Source: Usitatibacter palustris (lineage in GTDB: Bacteria; Pseudomonadota; Gammaproteobacteria; Burkholderiales; Usitatibacteraceae). From it: a stretch of DNA of 64,000 bases. The notes beneath the pieces are model-generated. The model saw only the letters and a list, made by a program, of their open reading frames with translations, was not told where the DNA came from and did not search any database. The stretch is taken from positions 1,922,001 to 1,986,000 of the forward strand of contig NZ_CP053073.1 of assembly GCF_013003985.1 (NCBI RefSeq), read 5' to 3'. The position numbers were made by a program, and so were the translations under genes. The stretch's first letter is position 1. Each line of letters opens with the position of its first letter. Positions 39,348 through 47,523 of the stretch are shown piece after piece.

Positions 39348-41294
39348 TCAGTGTTGGGTCGTGCTGGCCGGTTCGAGGGCCTTGGCCCGGGCGTACTGGG
39401 CTTCCGGTGACTTCAGGATGCGTTCGATGATCTGGTTCGCCTTGGCAAGCGTCGAGGTGTTCTTTCGAGTGACGCCTTTGAGCGTGTCGAGGTCGGCCCC
39501 CCCGGCTACCTGGATGGACTGGATCACGTCCTTGAAGGCGATCACGAGCTTCGGATCGAACTGCTTTCCCGAGAGTGCCATGACCTCGAGGAGCGCCACG
39601 TCGATCGTCGCGGCCTCGTGGTACGGGCGGGTCTGGATCAGCTCATCGAAGGTGTCGGCAATGGCGACGATGCGGGCGGCCTCGGGGATCGCTTCGCCCT
39701 CGAGGCGCCGCGGGTAGCCCGATCCGTCCCACCATTCGTGGTGGTGGAGGGCGATCTCTGCGGCGAGGCGCAGGGTTTGGTCTTCGCTCGATCGCCCGCT
39801 ACCCATGATGCTTTCCGCGGATGCAAGGATGTCCGTGAGCATGGTGCAGCCTTCGAGGGCGTGCCGGCGGATGATTTCGGTCTCGGTCGGTGTGAGCTTC
39901 CCGCGCTTCAGCAGTACGACGTCGGGCACTGCGAGCTTGCCGATGTCATGAAGTCGGGCGGACATGTCGAGGACAGCGGCACGCTTTTCATCGTAGCCGA
40001 TGCTCTTGGCGAGCATCCTCGACAGCCAGCCGACACGGGCTGAATGCTCGCCGCTTGAGACCTCACGAAGCTCGGCGAGGGTGGCAAGCGATTCGACTTG
40101 GCCGAGAAGTTCCTTGCGGTGTCGGCGATTCTTGGCGCGGGAGATCAGTCCTGCACGAGCTTCAAGGGGGAGGGGAGCAACCAAATTGTGGGTAACTTCA
40201 GTTCCGGCCCGGACGGATCGCTGGAGCGCTGCCACTTGTTGAATCGCAACGGATCGCTGCCAAGCGGATAGGCATCGCAGGTGCTCTTCGTCGTACGGGC
40301 GGCCCTCCTGTCCACTTAGCTTGCGACAAAGGCTCATGGTTTGGAGGTAATCGCGATAAATAGGCTGGTCGTGGGGAATGGTGCTTTCCATGCCTGCCAG
40401 CAACTCCAAGCCACCCCCTTTGCCCTCCGCGGTGGACAACAGTGTTTCAGCAAGTGCCAAGTGAGTTCTTGCGGAAGCACTTTCGGCTCGTTGCGCCTGC
40501 ACGCGCACCGCCTCGACTTCGCGACGGGCATCGTCAAACCTGGCAAGCCGCACGTAGATCCTCGCTGCTGTCGCGTGGCGGATGGTTGCCTGCCAGATCC
40601 AGAACGAGGTTTCGGGAGGCTGCGCAGTCTTGTTGGCTAGTTCAACGCTTGTCGCTGCGCCTTCAAGGTCGCCGAGAATCTCGAGTGAGGCAGCAATGTT
40701 GTGATACGCAACAGACATTATCGCTTGACGCATCGGCTGTCCCGTACACGAGGCTACTACGAACCTATTCAGGGCTATGACCTCATCCAGCAGGCCAATA
40801 TCAAACTTGGTCGACGATAGATTCGAAAGAACGGCACAGAGGCCGAGGGCGTCTCCAGTACGCTGTGCGATTTCTGCAGCCTCGCCCAAGGAAGCAATCG
40901 CTTTGGTAGTACAAAGCTGCTTGGTCTGCAAAGCACCCATCACGTTTAGCGATCGACGCAGCGAGGCTTCCGCGCCTGAGCTGCGAGAAAGCTCGATTGC
41001 TGACTCCATCAACGTCTCTGCTGTGGCGAGTTCCCCTTTGTTGAAATACCACTCGAACGTCAGTATCAACAAATCGACTCGTTGCGCGGGAGCGACAACC
41101 GTACGTATTGATAAGAGCTGCTTGCTGAGTTCTTCGAACCACGCACCGCTCTTTGCCTGGTCGGCGTCCCTCATATGTGAGGTAGCTTCAACCGCCAGTT
41201 CGACGAGTACACGACGTAACGTCGGTTCGTCGCCACTGTGAAGCGCTTGGAAGCCTTCAGTCGGGTCCGGCTGATCGAGGCGGCTAGGCAGCAT
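39348..41294 (-). CDS. TPR-HD-GYP protein, downstream of the peptide genes
   Basis: 648 residues. The first roughly 370 are helical repeats of the TPR type (for example SLNVMGALQTKQLC and LGLCAVLSNLSSTKFDIGLLDEVIALNRFVV). The HD-GYP domain follows (about 405-600): GEHSARVG, RLHDIGKLAVPDVVLLK (about 448), HALEGC, LHHHEWWDGSGYPRRL (about 525) and IADTFDELIQTRPY. All metal-ligand positions look intact, so c-di-GMP hydrolysis is expected. It is closely related to the second TPR-HD-GYP gene at 42196. It is transcribed in the same direction as, and after, the three peptide genes; GAGGTG lies 6 nt before the ATG. Confidence 0.9.
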   Translation of the reverse strand: MLPSRLDQPDPTEGFQALHSGDEPTLRRVLVELAVEATSHMRDADQAKSGAWFEELSKQLLSIRTVVAPAQRVDLLILTFEWYFNKGELATAETLMESAIELSRSSGAEASLRRSLNVMGALQTKQLCTTKAIASLGEAAEIAQRTGDALGLCAVLSNLSSTKFDIGLLDEVIALNRFVVASCTGQPMRQAIMSVAYHNIAASLEILGDLEGAATSVELANKTAQPPETSFWIWQATIRHATAARIYVRLARFDDARREVEAVRVQAQRAESASARTHLALAETLLSTAEGKGGGLELLAGMESTIPHDQPIYRDYLQTMSLCRKLSGQEGRPYDEEHLRCLSAWQRSVAIQQVAALQRSVRAGTEVTHNLVAPLPLEARAGLISRAKNRRHRKELLGQVESLATLAELREVSSGEHSARVGWLSRMLAKSIGYDEKRAAVLDMSARLHDIGKLAVPDVVLLKRGKLTPTETEIIRRHALEGCTMLTDILASAESIMGSGRSSEDQTLRLAAEIALHHHEWWDGSGYPRRLEGEAIPEAARIVAIADTFDELIQTRPYHEAATIDVALLEVMALSGKQFDPKLVIAFKDVIQSIQVAGGADLDTLKGVTRKNTSTLAKANQIIERILKSPEAQYARAKALEPASTTQH

Positions 41295-41410
41295 GACTGC
41301 ACCTCTATGTGGAGGGCTATCGCGCGCAAGGAACTATTGCGGGACGCCACCCTAATGGGGACATCCTGTTCAAGACCGCATTCTAAGGCGAGCTACTTGG
41401 AGTCCACACG

Positions 41411-41455
41411 CCTGACGTGCGAGCGGCCATCGGTTGACCTGCCCGCCACGTCAGG
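41411..41455 (-). other. Inverted repeat between the peptide genes and the HD-GYP gene
   Basis: CCTGACGTG (41411-41419) and CACGTCAGG (41447-41455) are perfect 9-bp arms around a 27-nt loop. There is no T-run. In the transcript it would form a hairpin just 15 nt after the third peptide stop, suited to mRNA processing, 3'-end protection or partial attenuation before the HD-GYP gene. The rest of 41295-41470 shows nothing else. Confidence 0.55.
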
Positions 41456-41470
41456 GTGTCGAGTCGACAA

Positions 41471-41614
41471 CTAGGCGATCACTACCGTCACGTCTCCACC
41501 GCCAATCATTGCCAGTTCATCCACGGTAAGCGGCTGGAACTCGACAATCGGCTCGCTGAGGCCCGTTATCGCGGAAATGCGTTCGTCAATCACTCTCACC
41601 ACACCGGGAATCAT
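41471..41614 (-). CDS. Double-glycine leader peptide precursor, third of three
   Basis: A 47-residue precursor. It ends PLTVDELAMIGGGDVTVVIA. Placing GG at residues 39-40, the canonical double-glycine leader positions are all matched: Leu -12, Thr -11, Glu -8, Leu -7, Ile -4, Gly -2, Gly -1. Cleavage would release DVTVVIA. An ATG five codons upstream is possible, but the inner ATG has GGGAG at 8-nt spacing and gives the same 47-residue length as both sister genes. The first 27 residues differ almost completely from the sisters. The exporter with a C39 peptidase is encoded 2.6 kb away. Confidence 0.85.
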   Translation of the reverse strand: MIPGVVRVIDERISAITGLSEPIVEFQPLTVDELAMIGGGDVTVVIA

Positions 41615-41634
41615 CGCTTGCGCTCCCATGGTGA

Positions 41635-41778
41635 TTAGGCGATCACGACGGTAACGTCACCGCCGCCAATCATTGCCAGTTCATCCACCGTCAGAGGCTG
41701 AACCTCGCTCCCCAGTTCGTTGAGGTCCGCAGTCGTACGGTCGTCATTCGTAATCGTATTCGTCAGATTCGCGATCAT
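41635..41778 (-). CDS. Double-glycine leader peptide precursor, second of three
   Basis: A 47-residue precursor aligning without gaps to its two neighbours. The first 27 residues (starting MIANLTNTITND) are unlike the others. The last 20 are identical to the third copy: the leader end LTVDELAMIGGG followed by DVTVVIA. It starts after AGGGGA and stops 20 nt before the third copy, so the two are one transcript. The predicted secreted product is the heptapeptide DVTVVIA. Confidence 0.85.
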   Translation of the reverse strand: MIANLTNTITNDDRTTADLNELGSEVQPLTVDELAMIGGGDVTVVIA

Positions 41779-41867
41779 TTCAATGTCCCCTATGGAAATA
41801 GCTTGCGCGCACTATTTGGATTGAGTCCTCAATCGAGCTGGCCAAGAGCTCGTCCGAGGCCGTGTAA

Positions 41868-42011
41868 CTAGCCGATCACAACGGTGACGTCGCCGCCGCC
41901 GACCATGTCCAACTGGTCGCTCGTCAGCGGCACCACAGCCGATTCGTCATGCACCACTTGAGCTTGTTCGGAAAGATCGCGAATCACGTTTGCCTTTTGG
42001 TTCGTAGACAT
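41868..42011 (-). CDS. Double-glycine leader peptide precursor, first of three
   Basis: A 47-residue precursor beginning MSTNQKANVIRD and ending LTSDQLDMVGGG plus DVTVVIG. It has the same length and the same leader geometry as the other two, with conservative changes (Gln for Glu at -8, Val for Ile at -4) and Gly instead of Ala at the very end. The start is supported by AAGGAGG 9 nt upstream, the strongest ribosome-binding site of the three. As first gene of the run it is next to the divergent control region before the second TPR-HD-GYP gene. Confidence 0.85.
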   Translation of the reverse strand: MSTNQKANVIRDLSEQAQVVHDESAVVPLTSDQLDMVGGGDVTVVIG

Positions 42012-42103
42012 CGAATACACCCTCCTTTTTGGGTTTACCAAGAGAAATGCCGCACGCACAGAAAGATTTATTGCGTACTAACAGACCGCATTTGGAATAG
42101 CTG

Positions 42104-42112
42104 TGCTAATCT
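42104..42112 (+). promoter_or_regulatory. Candidate extended -10 in the divergent peptide/HD-GYP region
   Basis: TGCTAATCT resembles an extended -10 for the plus-strand HD-GYP gene, 84 nt before its start. No good -35 is seen. The whole 42012-42195 gap is A/T-richer than its surroundings and must hold both divergent promoters; no clear operator repeat was found by eye. Confidence 0.3.
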
Positions 42113-42195
42113 AAAAAGACGTATTAAAAACAAGGGCTTCTACCGACTGTGCAAGCGTACTCCCACCTCGAGTCCCCCGCAACCATGGACGTCCT

Positions 42196-44130
42196 GTGCT
42201 GACCGTTGAGCGCGCGCAGGAACTGGGTCTAGTGGGTTTGGTTTCCGCACTAGATGGTGCGGATCACGACGCCTCTCGCCAAGCACTGTCCGACCTTGTG
42301 GAAGCTGTGAGAGGTCGCCTCACACTCAATGAGCGGCCTGATCGTGAGTGGTTTGATGTCGTTTCGGACCTGCTCTTGCGAAGTGGCGGCGAGAATGCAC
42401 CTGAACTTCGTGTTGACTGCCTCTTGCTCTTTGCTGAGTGGTACTTCAAGGAAGGCAAATGGGCTGCTGGCATATCGGTAGCCGAGAAGGCTGCTGGGAT
42501 CGCCTTACATGCAGGGGCTCTGTCGCATTTGCGTCGCGCATACATGCTCCTCGGCATACTTCAAAGCCGTTGCAAGGACATCGCGCAAGCGACTGTCTAC
42601 TACGTGAAAGCACTTGAAATTGCCGAGCGCATATCCGACCGGGTCGGACAGTGTGTTGTGATTGGAAATCTCGCTTCCGCGCGTTGCGAGGCGGGTTTGC
42701 TCGAGGAATCAATCACGCTCAGCAAGTACGTGACTACGCTGCCTGGGGACGAGCCAACGGTCTTGGCCGTGAAGAGGTCCGCGCATCACAATATCGCGTT
42801 AGTGTCTTTGATCCTCTCTGATCTGGAGTCCGCCTTAGAGCACATCGAAATCGCGGCATCTTTGGCTCCTGAACCTCGAACTCAATTCGAGGCATATCAG
42901 CGGGTCATCTTGGAACTGACGTACACGAAGATTCTTGTCCGTATGGGGCGCGCACCTTTTGCGCGCGAGCGTGTGGCGCTAGCCGCGATGTACGCCGAGA
43001 AGGCAAAAAGTAGGCCAGCTCAAATACAGGCCCAACTCGCCGAGACTCTGTGCGACGCCGCGGATCAACGGACCGACATTGCCCTGACTCGTCTCGAGAA
43101 ACTGAAGGCAGAAGTTCGCAACAGCGAACCTGCCTTGCGCGACATCCTAGAGGTTGAGGTCCTGTGCAATAGTTTTGCGGGGCGGCATCGTGATGCCAAG
43201 CACTATCACCAGAAGTATCTGGCCCACCTCGCCGAATGGCAGAGAAAGACCGCGATTCAGCAGGTCGACGCTCTCCGGCGTTCGTTTCTGAAGCGAGGAA
43301 GCGTTACTCCTGACGAACTTACCGTCCTACCTGACGAGATCTTGGATCGCCTGCGCGATTCCAATGAGGGCGCTATCCGCTGGGAGAGTTTTCAATCTCG
43401 GCTTGAAACCCTCGCTGTCCTCGCGGAGCTTCGTGACGATTCCACGGGTGAACATTCCTTTCGCGTTGGGCGTATGGCCGCCATGCTTGCACGCCGCATC
43501 GGCTATGACGAGAAGCGGATCGCAACCTTGGAACTTGCCGCACGCCTTCACGACATCGGCAAGCTCGCCGTGCCTGACGTCGTTCTCCTGAAAAAGGCCA
43601 GCTTGACGCCCGCCGAACTCGATGTCATGCGTCGCCACACAACTGAGGGAGCGCAGATTCTCACCGACGTTCTCACGGGCATGGACCGCGAGACCGTGCC
43701 GCCGTCCAAGAAGGGAGGGTCATTTCGGCTCGCTGCCGAGATAGCGCAGCATCACCACGAATGGTGGAACGGCGAAGGGTATCCGCGTGGGGTTGCGGGC
43801 GAGGCGATTCCGGAAGAGGCGCGCATTACCGCGCTTGCGGACGTCTTCGACGCGCTGACCCACGTGCGCCCGTACAAGGAAGCCTGGACGATCACGCAAG
43901 CGCTTAGGGAGATCGAAGGACTCTCGGGTCGCCAATTCGATCCGCGGCTTTGCGCTGAGTTCTTGCGGCTCGTGGTGGAATTGCACGAGACGCACGAGGC
44001 GGACCTTGATGCTTTCCTTGGCGCTGAGGCCCGAACTTCCCCGCTGGTCTCCGCCAACCGAGTTCTCGGCCGGATCATGCGATCGGCGCTGCGTTCAGAT
44101 ACCCGGAACTACCCCACCGGTCCGGTCTAG
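42196..44130 (+). CDS. TPR-HD-GYP protein, divergent from the peptide genes
   Basis: 644 residues, paralogous along its whole length to the gene at 39348. The N-terminal roughly 370 residues are TPR-like helices (LLLFAEWYFKEGKWAAGISVAEKAAGIA, RRAYMLLGILQSRC and others). The HD-GYP domain has GEHSFRVG, RLHDIGKLAVPDVVLLK (about 451), HTTEGAQIL, QHHHEWWNGEGYPRGV and LADVFDALTHVRPYKE, all intact. It starts with GTG and has no strong ribosome-binding site; a tiny ATG-DVLC-stop reading frame overlaps that GTG. The 3' end overlaps the convergent exporter gene by 36 nt. TPR domains are the peptide-binding part of RRNPP regulators, hence the proposed receptor role. Confidence 0.9.
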   Translation: MLTVERAQELGLVGLVSALDGADHDASRQALSDLVEAVRGRLTLNERPDREWFDVVSDLLLRSGGENAPELRVDCLLLFAEWYFKEGKWAAGISVAEKAAGIALHAGALSHLRRAYMLLGILQSRCKDIAQATVYYVKALEIAERISDRVGQCVVIGNLASARCEAGLLEESITLSKYVTTLPGDEPTVLAVKRSAHHNIALVSLILSDLESALEHIEIAASLAPEPRTQFEAYQRVILELTYTKILVRMGRAPFARERVALAAMYAEKAKSRPAQIQAQLAETLCDAADQRTDIALTRLEKLKAEVRNSEPALRDILEVEVLCNSFAGRHRDAKHYHQKYLAHLAEWQRKTAIQQVDALRRSFLKRGSVTPDELTVLPDEILDRLRDSNEGAIRWESFQSRLETLAVLAELRDDSTGEHSFRVGRMAAMLARRIGYDEKRIATLELAARLHDIGKLAVPDVVLLKKASLTPAELDVMRRHTTEGAQILTDVLTGMDRETVPPSKKGGSFRLAAEIAQHHHEWWNGEGYPRGVAGEAIPEEARITALADVFDALTHVRPYKEAWTITQALREIEGLSGRQFDPRLCAEFLRLVVELHETHEADLDAFLGAEARTSPLVSANRVLGRIMRSALRSDTRNYPTGPV

Positions 44131-46191
44131 CCGCACCACGCGGTCCGCGCCCGCCGCGCTGTCGGGGCGGTGGCTCACGATCACCAGCGTCACTCCCGTG
44201 CCGGCGATGTGCTTGGAGATCTCCACTTCCAGCGGCAGGTCGAGCTGGTCGAACGCTTCATCCAGGAAGATCAGCTTCGGCTGCCGGTAGAGCGCGCGGG
44301 CGAGCAGCACCCGCTGCTTCTGCCCGCCTGACAGCGCCGCACCCAGGCTCCCCACGATCGTGTTGTAGCCCATGGGCATCTTCGAGATGTCCTCGTCGAT
44401 CATCGCGACCTTCGCGCACTCGCGCACCCGCGCCGGGTCGTGGTCGGGGTCGAAGAAGCTCACGTTGTCCTCGATCGTGCCCACGAAGAGCTGGTCGTCC
44501 TGCATCACCGCGCCGATGCGGCCGCGGTACTGCGCCATGTCCCAATCGCTGAGCAGCCGGCCGTTCACGCGCACCTCGCCCTCGGTGGGCGGCAGCAGGC
44601 CGAGCAGGACCTTCAGCAGCGTGGTCTTCCCGCACCCCGAAGGACCGACTATCGCGATCGATTCGCCCGGCTGCACGCTGATGCTCACCCCGCGGAAGAC
44701 GAAGCCCTCGGGCCCGTACGCGTAGCCCACGTTCTTCGCTTCGATCACGAGCGGGCCGGCAGCGGTCTCGCCAGGCAGTGCGGGCTTCGAATGCTCCTCG
44801 TCTGCAAGCGCGATGTCGGCGATGCGCTCGGCATGCAGATCGAGCATCCGGAAGTCGTTCCACTTGTCCACAAGGTTCACGACCCGCGTGAGGAACACGA
44901 CCTTGAAGCCGATGAATGCGTAGAGCATGCCCACGGTGAACTTGCCGTCCATCACCGCGATCGCTCCGATCCAGATCACGATCACGCTTTCCAGCCCGAA
45001 GATGAGTCCATTCGCCGCGCGCTGGGCGATACCCACGTTCTGCACGCGCACGCCGGCGTTCGTCTGGTCGACCACGAGGTTCTGGTACGACGAGCGCCGC
45101 TCCGACTCGCGCAGGTTCAGCTTGATCGCCATCATCCCGCGCAGCGTCTCGATGAAATGCGTGGACGAGCGGGCTTCATGCGCAAGTTGTTCATCCGTCG
45201 CATACCGCTGCGGGTAGAAGAACGTCCAGCGGGCCGCGGCGTAGAGGAGGGCGCCGCCCACGACCACAAGCGTCATCGTGAGGCTGTAGTAGCTCATCAC
45301 GAGGACGGTGAGGATCACCATCACGCCATCGACCGCGGTCTCCACGAAAGTCGTCGTCAGCGTCCGCTGGATCGCGTCCACGCTCCTGAACTTGGAGACG
45401 ATGTCGCCGATATTCCTCTTCTCGAACCACGCGAGCGGCAGCCGCACCATGTGCGCGAAGAGCGTGGTGAGGAGCTTCATGTTCACGTGGGTGGAGAGAT
45501 ACACGCCCACCCAGGCGCGCACGGCGGTGACGGCGACGGAAATCACGACCAGCACGCCGAACGCGAGGCCCAGCACCGTGAGGAGATCGCGGTCCCGCCC
45601 CACCAGCACGCGGTCCACCACGAGCTGCAGGAAGAAGGGCATCGCGATCGCGAACACTTCGAGCGCGAAGGAAAGCAGCACGATCTGCGCGATCGTCCCC
45701 TTGAAGCCCGACGCCACGCTCAGGAGTTGCCACGAGCTCACCTTCTCGCGCTCGTCCTTCTGCTGGAACGCGGCAGTCGGCGTGAACTCCATCGCGACCC
45801 CGGTGAAATGCTTGGACGCTTCGTCGAACGTCAGCACGCGTTTGCCGCGAGCCGGGTCGTGCACGACCATGTTGCGGCCCGACACCTCGACCAGCACGAC
45901 GAAGTGATTGAGGTCCCAGTGGAGGATCGCGGGCAGCTGCAGCTTGCCGATCGATTCCAGCGACACCTGCACGCCGCGAGACGACAGCCCCATCGCTTCA
46001 CCGAGCTGCGCGATGTGCTTGAGCGTGATCCCCTTCAACGACGGCGAAAGGCGCACGCGCATCGATGAGACATCGGTGAGGTGCCCATGCGCGGAAGCGA
46101 TCATCGCGAGGCAGGCGATGCCGCACTCGGGCGCCTCGCTCTGGAGGATCACCGGCACGCGGCGCTTGAAGAGGCTCGGGAACCAGGCCAT
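44095..46191 (-). CDS. C39-peptidase ABC exporter for double-glycine peptides
   Basis: A 698-residue PCAT-type exporter. The N-terminal C39 protease has catalytic Cys in QSEAPECGIACLAMI, His in HWDLNHFVVLVEV and Asp in VHDPARG, so it should be active. Transmembrane helices occupy about 160-430. The nucleotide-binding domain has Walker A GPSGCGKTT, signature LSGGQKQRVLLARAL and Walker B LIFLDEA. Such proteins cleave a GG leader while exporting the cargo. The ATG overlaps the HlyD stop (TGATG). The natural cargo candidates are the three precursors at 41471-42011. Confidence 0.94.
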   Translation of the reverse strand: MAWFPSLFKRRVPVILQSEAPECGIACLAMIASAHGHLTDVSSMRVRLSPSLKGITLKHIAQLGEAMGLSSRGVQVSLESIGKLQLPAILHWDLNHFVVLVEVSGRNMVVHDPARGKRVLTFDEASKHFTGVAMEFTPTAAFQQKDEREKVSSWQLLSVASGFKGTIAQIVLLSFALEVFAIAMPFFLQLVVDRVLVGRDRDLLTVLGLAFGVLVVISVAVTAVRAWVGVYLSTHVNMKLLTTLFAHMVRLPLAWFEKRNIGDIVSKFRSVDAIQRTLTTTFVETAVDGVMVILTVLVMSYYSLTMTLVVVGGALLYAAARWTFFYPQRYATDEQLAHEARSSTHFIETLRGMMAIKLNLRESERRSSYQNLVVDQTNAGVRVQNVGIAQRAANGLIFGLESVIVIWIGAIAVMDGKFTVGMLYAFIGFKVVFLTRVVNLVDKWNDFRMLDLHAERIADIALADEEHSKPALPGETAAGPLVIEAKNVGYAYGPEGFVFRGVSISVQPGESIAIVGPSGCGKTTLLKVLLGLLPPTEGEVRVNGRLLSDWDMAQYRGRIGAVMQDDQLFVGTIEDNVSFFDPDHDPARVRECAKVAMIDEDISKMPMGYNTIVGSLGAALSGGQKQRVLLARALYRQPKLIFLDEAFDQLDLPLEVEISKHIAGTGVTLVIVSHRPDSAAGADRVVRLDRTGGVVPGI

Positions 46192-47438
46192 CAGAGGCGG
46201 CTCTTCAGTTGCAGGATGGGCTCGAACAGCCACTCGATGAGCGTTCTCTTCTCGAGGAGGAGATCCGCGTTCACGAGCATGCCGGGGCGAAGCGCGAACG
46301 TCTGCCCGAGTGCGGCGACATCCTGGCGATCGAGCTTCACGTCCACGCGGTAGACGGGTTCCTTGGCGGCGAGGGGGCCGATCTTCTCGCCGGCGGACCA
46401 GACGTTGCGGCCGATGTCTGCAATGGTCCCGCGGTACTGGCCGAAACGCTCAAACGGAAACGCTTCATACCGCAGCACGACTTCCTGGCCCTTCTGCACG
46501 AAGCCGATGGCGCGCGTGGGCACGAGAAGCTCCACGTGCAGGCCGCTGCCGGTGGGGAGCACGGTAGCGAGCGTGGCATCGGACGCTACCGACTGACCCA
46601 GCGTCACCGCAATGTTCGTGACCACGCCGCTCACGGGCGCGCGGATCACGTTCTCGCGCCGCGCTTCCACGTTCGCGAGGCCTTCCTTCAATTCACTCAT
46701 CTGCCGCGACACCTGGTCGGCCTGCGTGCGGGTGCGCAGGCGAATCGACGGCTCTTCCATCTTCGCGGCACCGAGGTCGCGCTCGACCTGCGAGCGCTGG
46801 CGACGCAGCGCCTGGAGCTTGATCTCCTGGTCGGTGACTTCATCCTGCTTTTGCTTGGCGGCGACATCGGAGACGAACTTCTCGCCGGCGAGCGATTTGT
46901 AGCGGTTCGCTTGTTCCTTGGTCGAGGCGACGCGCGTCTCCTGCAGCTTCATCTCACGGTCAACCTGCACGAGCTCGTTCTCGAGGTCCTTCACCTTGCG
47001 GCGAACCTGCTCGACCTGCTGGTCGCCGAGCTCCTTCCACTGCGACTGCTCCTTCTCGAGGCTGGCACGTCGCGACTCCATTTCCTTCGCGACCGCCTCG
47101 CCTGAAGAAGCGCCCGAAGCGGTCAGCCGCTCGATCGACACCTTGGCCATCGGGGCACCGGCGACGATCACGTCACCTTCCTTGATCAGCAGCTCATTGA
47201 CCCGGCCCGCATCGGAGATGAGCACGCGCGCCGCACCCTGGTCGAGCGCGAGGAAGCCATCGACGCGTTCGCGCCGCTGGTACTGGCCCCAGAGGGCGAC
47301 GGAGACAAGGAGGATCGCGATGCCGACGGCAAGCGCCGTGAAGACCCAGAAGGGCACGGGCCTCGCGATGATCGCCTCGCCGAGGTATTTCTCGCGTTGG
47401 GCGTCGATCGCCTCTTGGCGGAATAGTTGGCGTGGCAT
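46191..47438 (-). CDS. HlyD-family periplasmic adaptor of the peptide exporter
   Basis: A 415-residue membrane-fusion protein. One N-terminal membrane helix (VFTALAVGIAILLVSVALWG) is followed by a lipoyl-like half, a long coiled coil (about 100-250) and the second half with VIRAPVSGVVTNIAVTLGQSV and beta-barrel segments. It links an inner-membrane exporter to a TolC-type channel, which is not in this window. The start at 47438 gives a short basic N-terminus; a 249-nt longer frame upstream is rejected. It is translationally coupled to the C39 exporter. Confidence 0.92.
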   Translation of the reverse strand: MPRQLFRQEAIDAQREKYLGEAIIARPVPFWVFTALAVGIAILLVSVALWGQYQRRERVDGFLALDQGAARVLISDAGRVNELLIKEGDVIVAGAPMAKVSIERLTASGASSGEAVAKEMESRRASLEKEQSQWKELGDQQVEQVRRKVKDLENELVQVDREMKLQETRVASTKEQANRYKSLAGEKFVSDVAAKQKQDEVTDQEIKLQALRRQRSQVERDLGAAKMEEPSIRLRTRTQADQVSRQMSELKEGLANVEARRENVIRAPVSGVVTNIAVTLGQSVASDATLATVLPTGSGLHVELLVPTRAIGFVQKGQEVVLRYEAFPFERFGQYRGTIADIGRNVWSAGEKIGPLAAKEPVYRVDVKLDRQDVAALGQTFALRPGMLVNADLLLEKRTLIEWLFEPILQLKSRL

Positions 47439-47523
47439 TGGGCTCGAATTGTAAAGCAGGGCACAATACGTCACACCTAGAAAAAAATCGCGGTCCTGTA
47501 TCTCCCCATGAGAAGCCAAAATA

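Noticed and set aside
41471..42011. The three GG peptides as ordinary class II bacteriocins
   Set aside because: The part after GG is only seven residues and is the same in all copies; no immunity gene is seen. It is not excluded, but a signal fits better.
42185..42202. Five-codon leader (ATG-DVLC-stop) overlapping the second HD-GYP start
   Set aside because: Too short to judge and lacks its own ribosome-binding site; only mentioned as context.
44440..46068. 542-residue open frame opposite the C39 exporter
   Set aside because: His/Arg-rich mirror translation of the exporter gene, whose motifs are all intact on the other strand.
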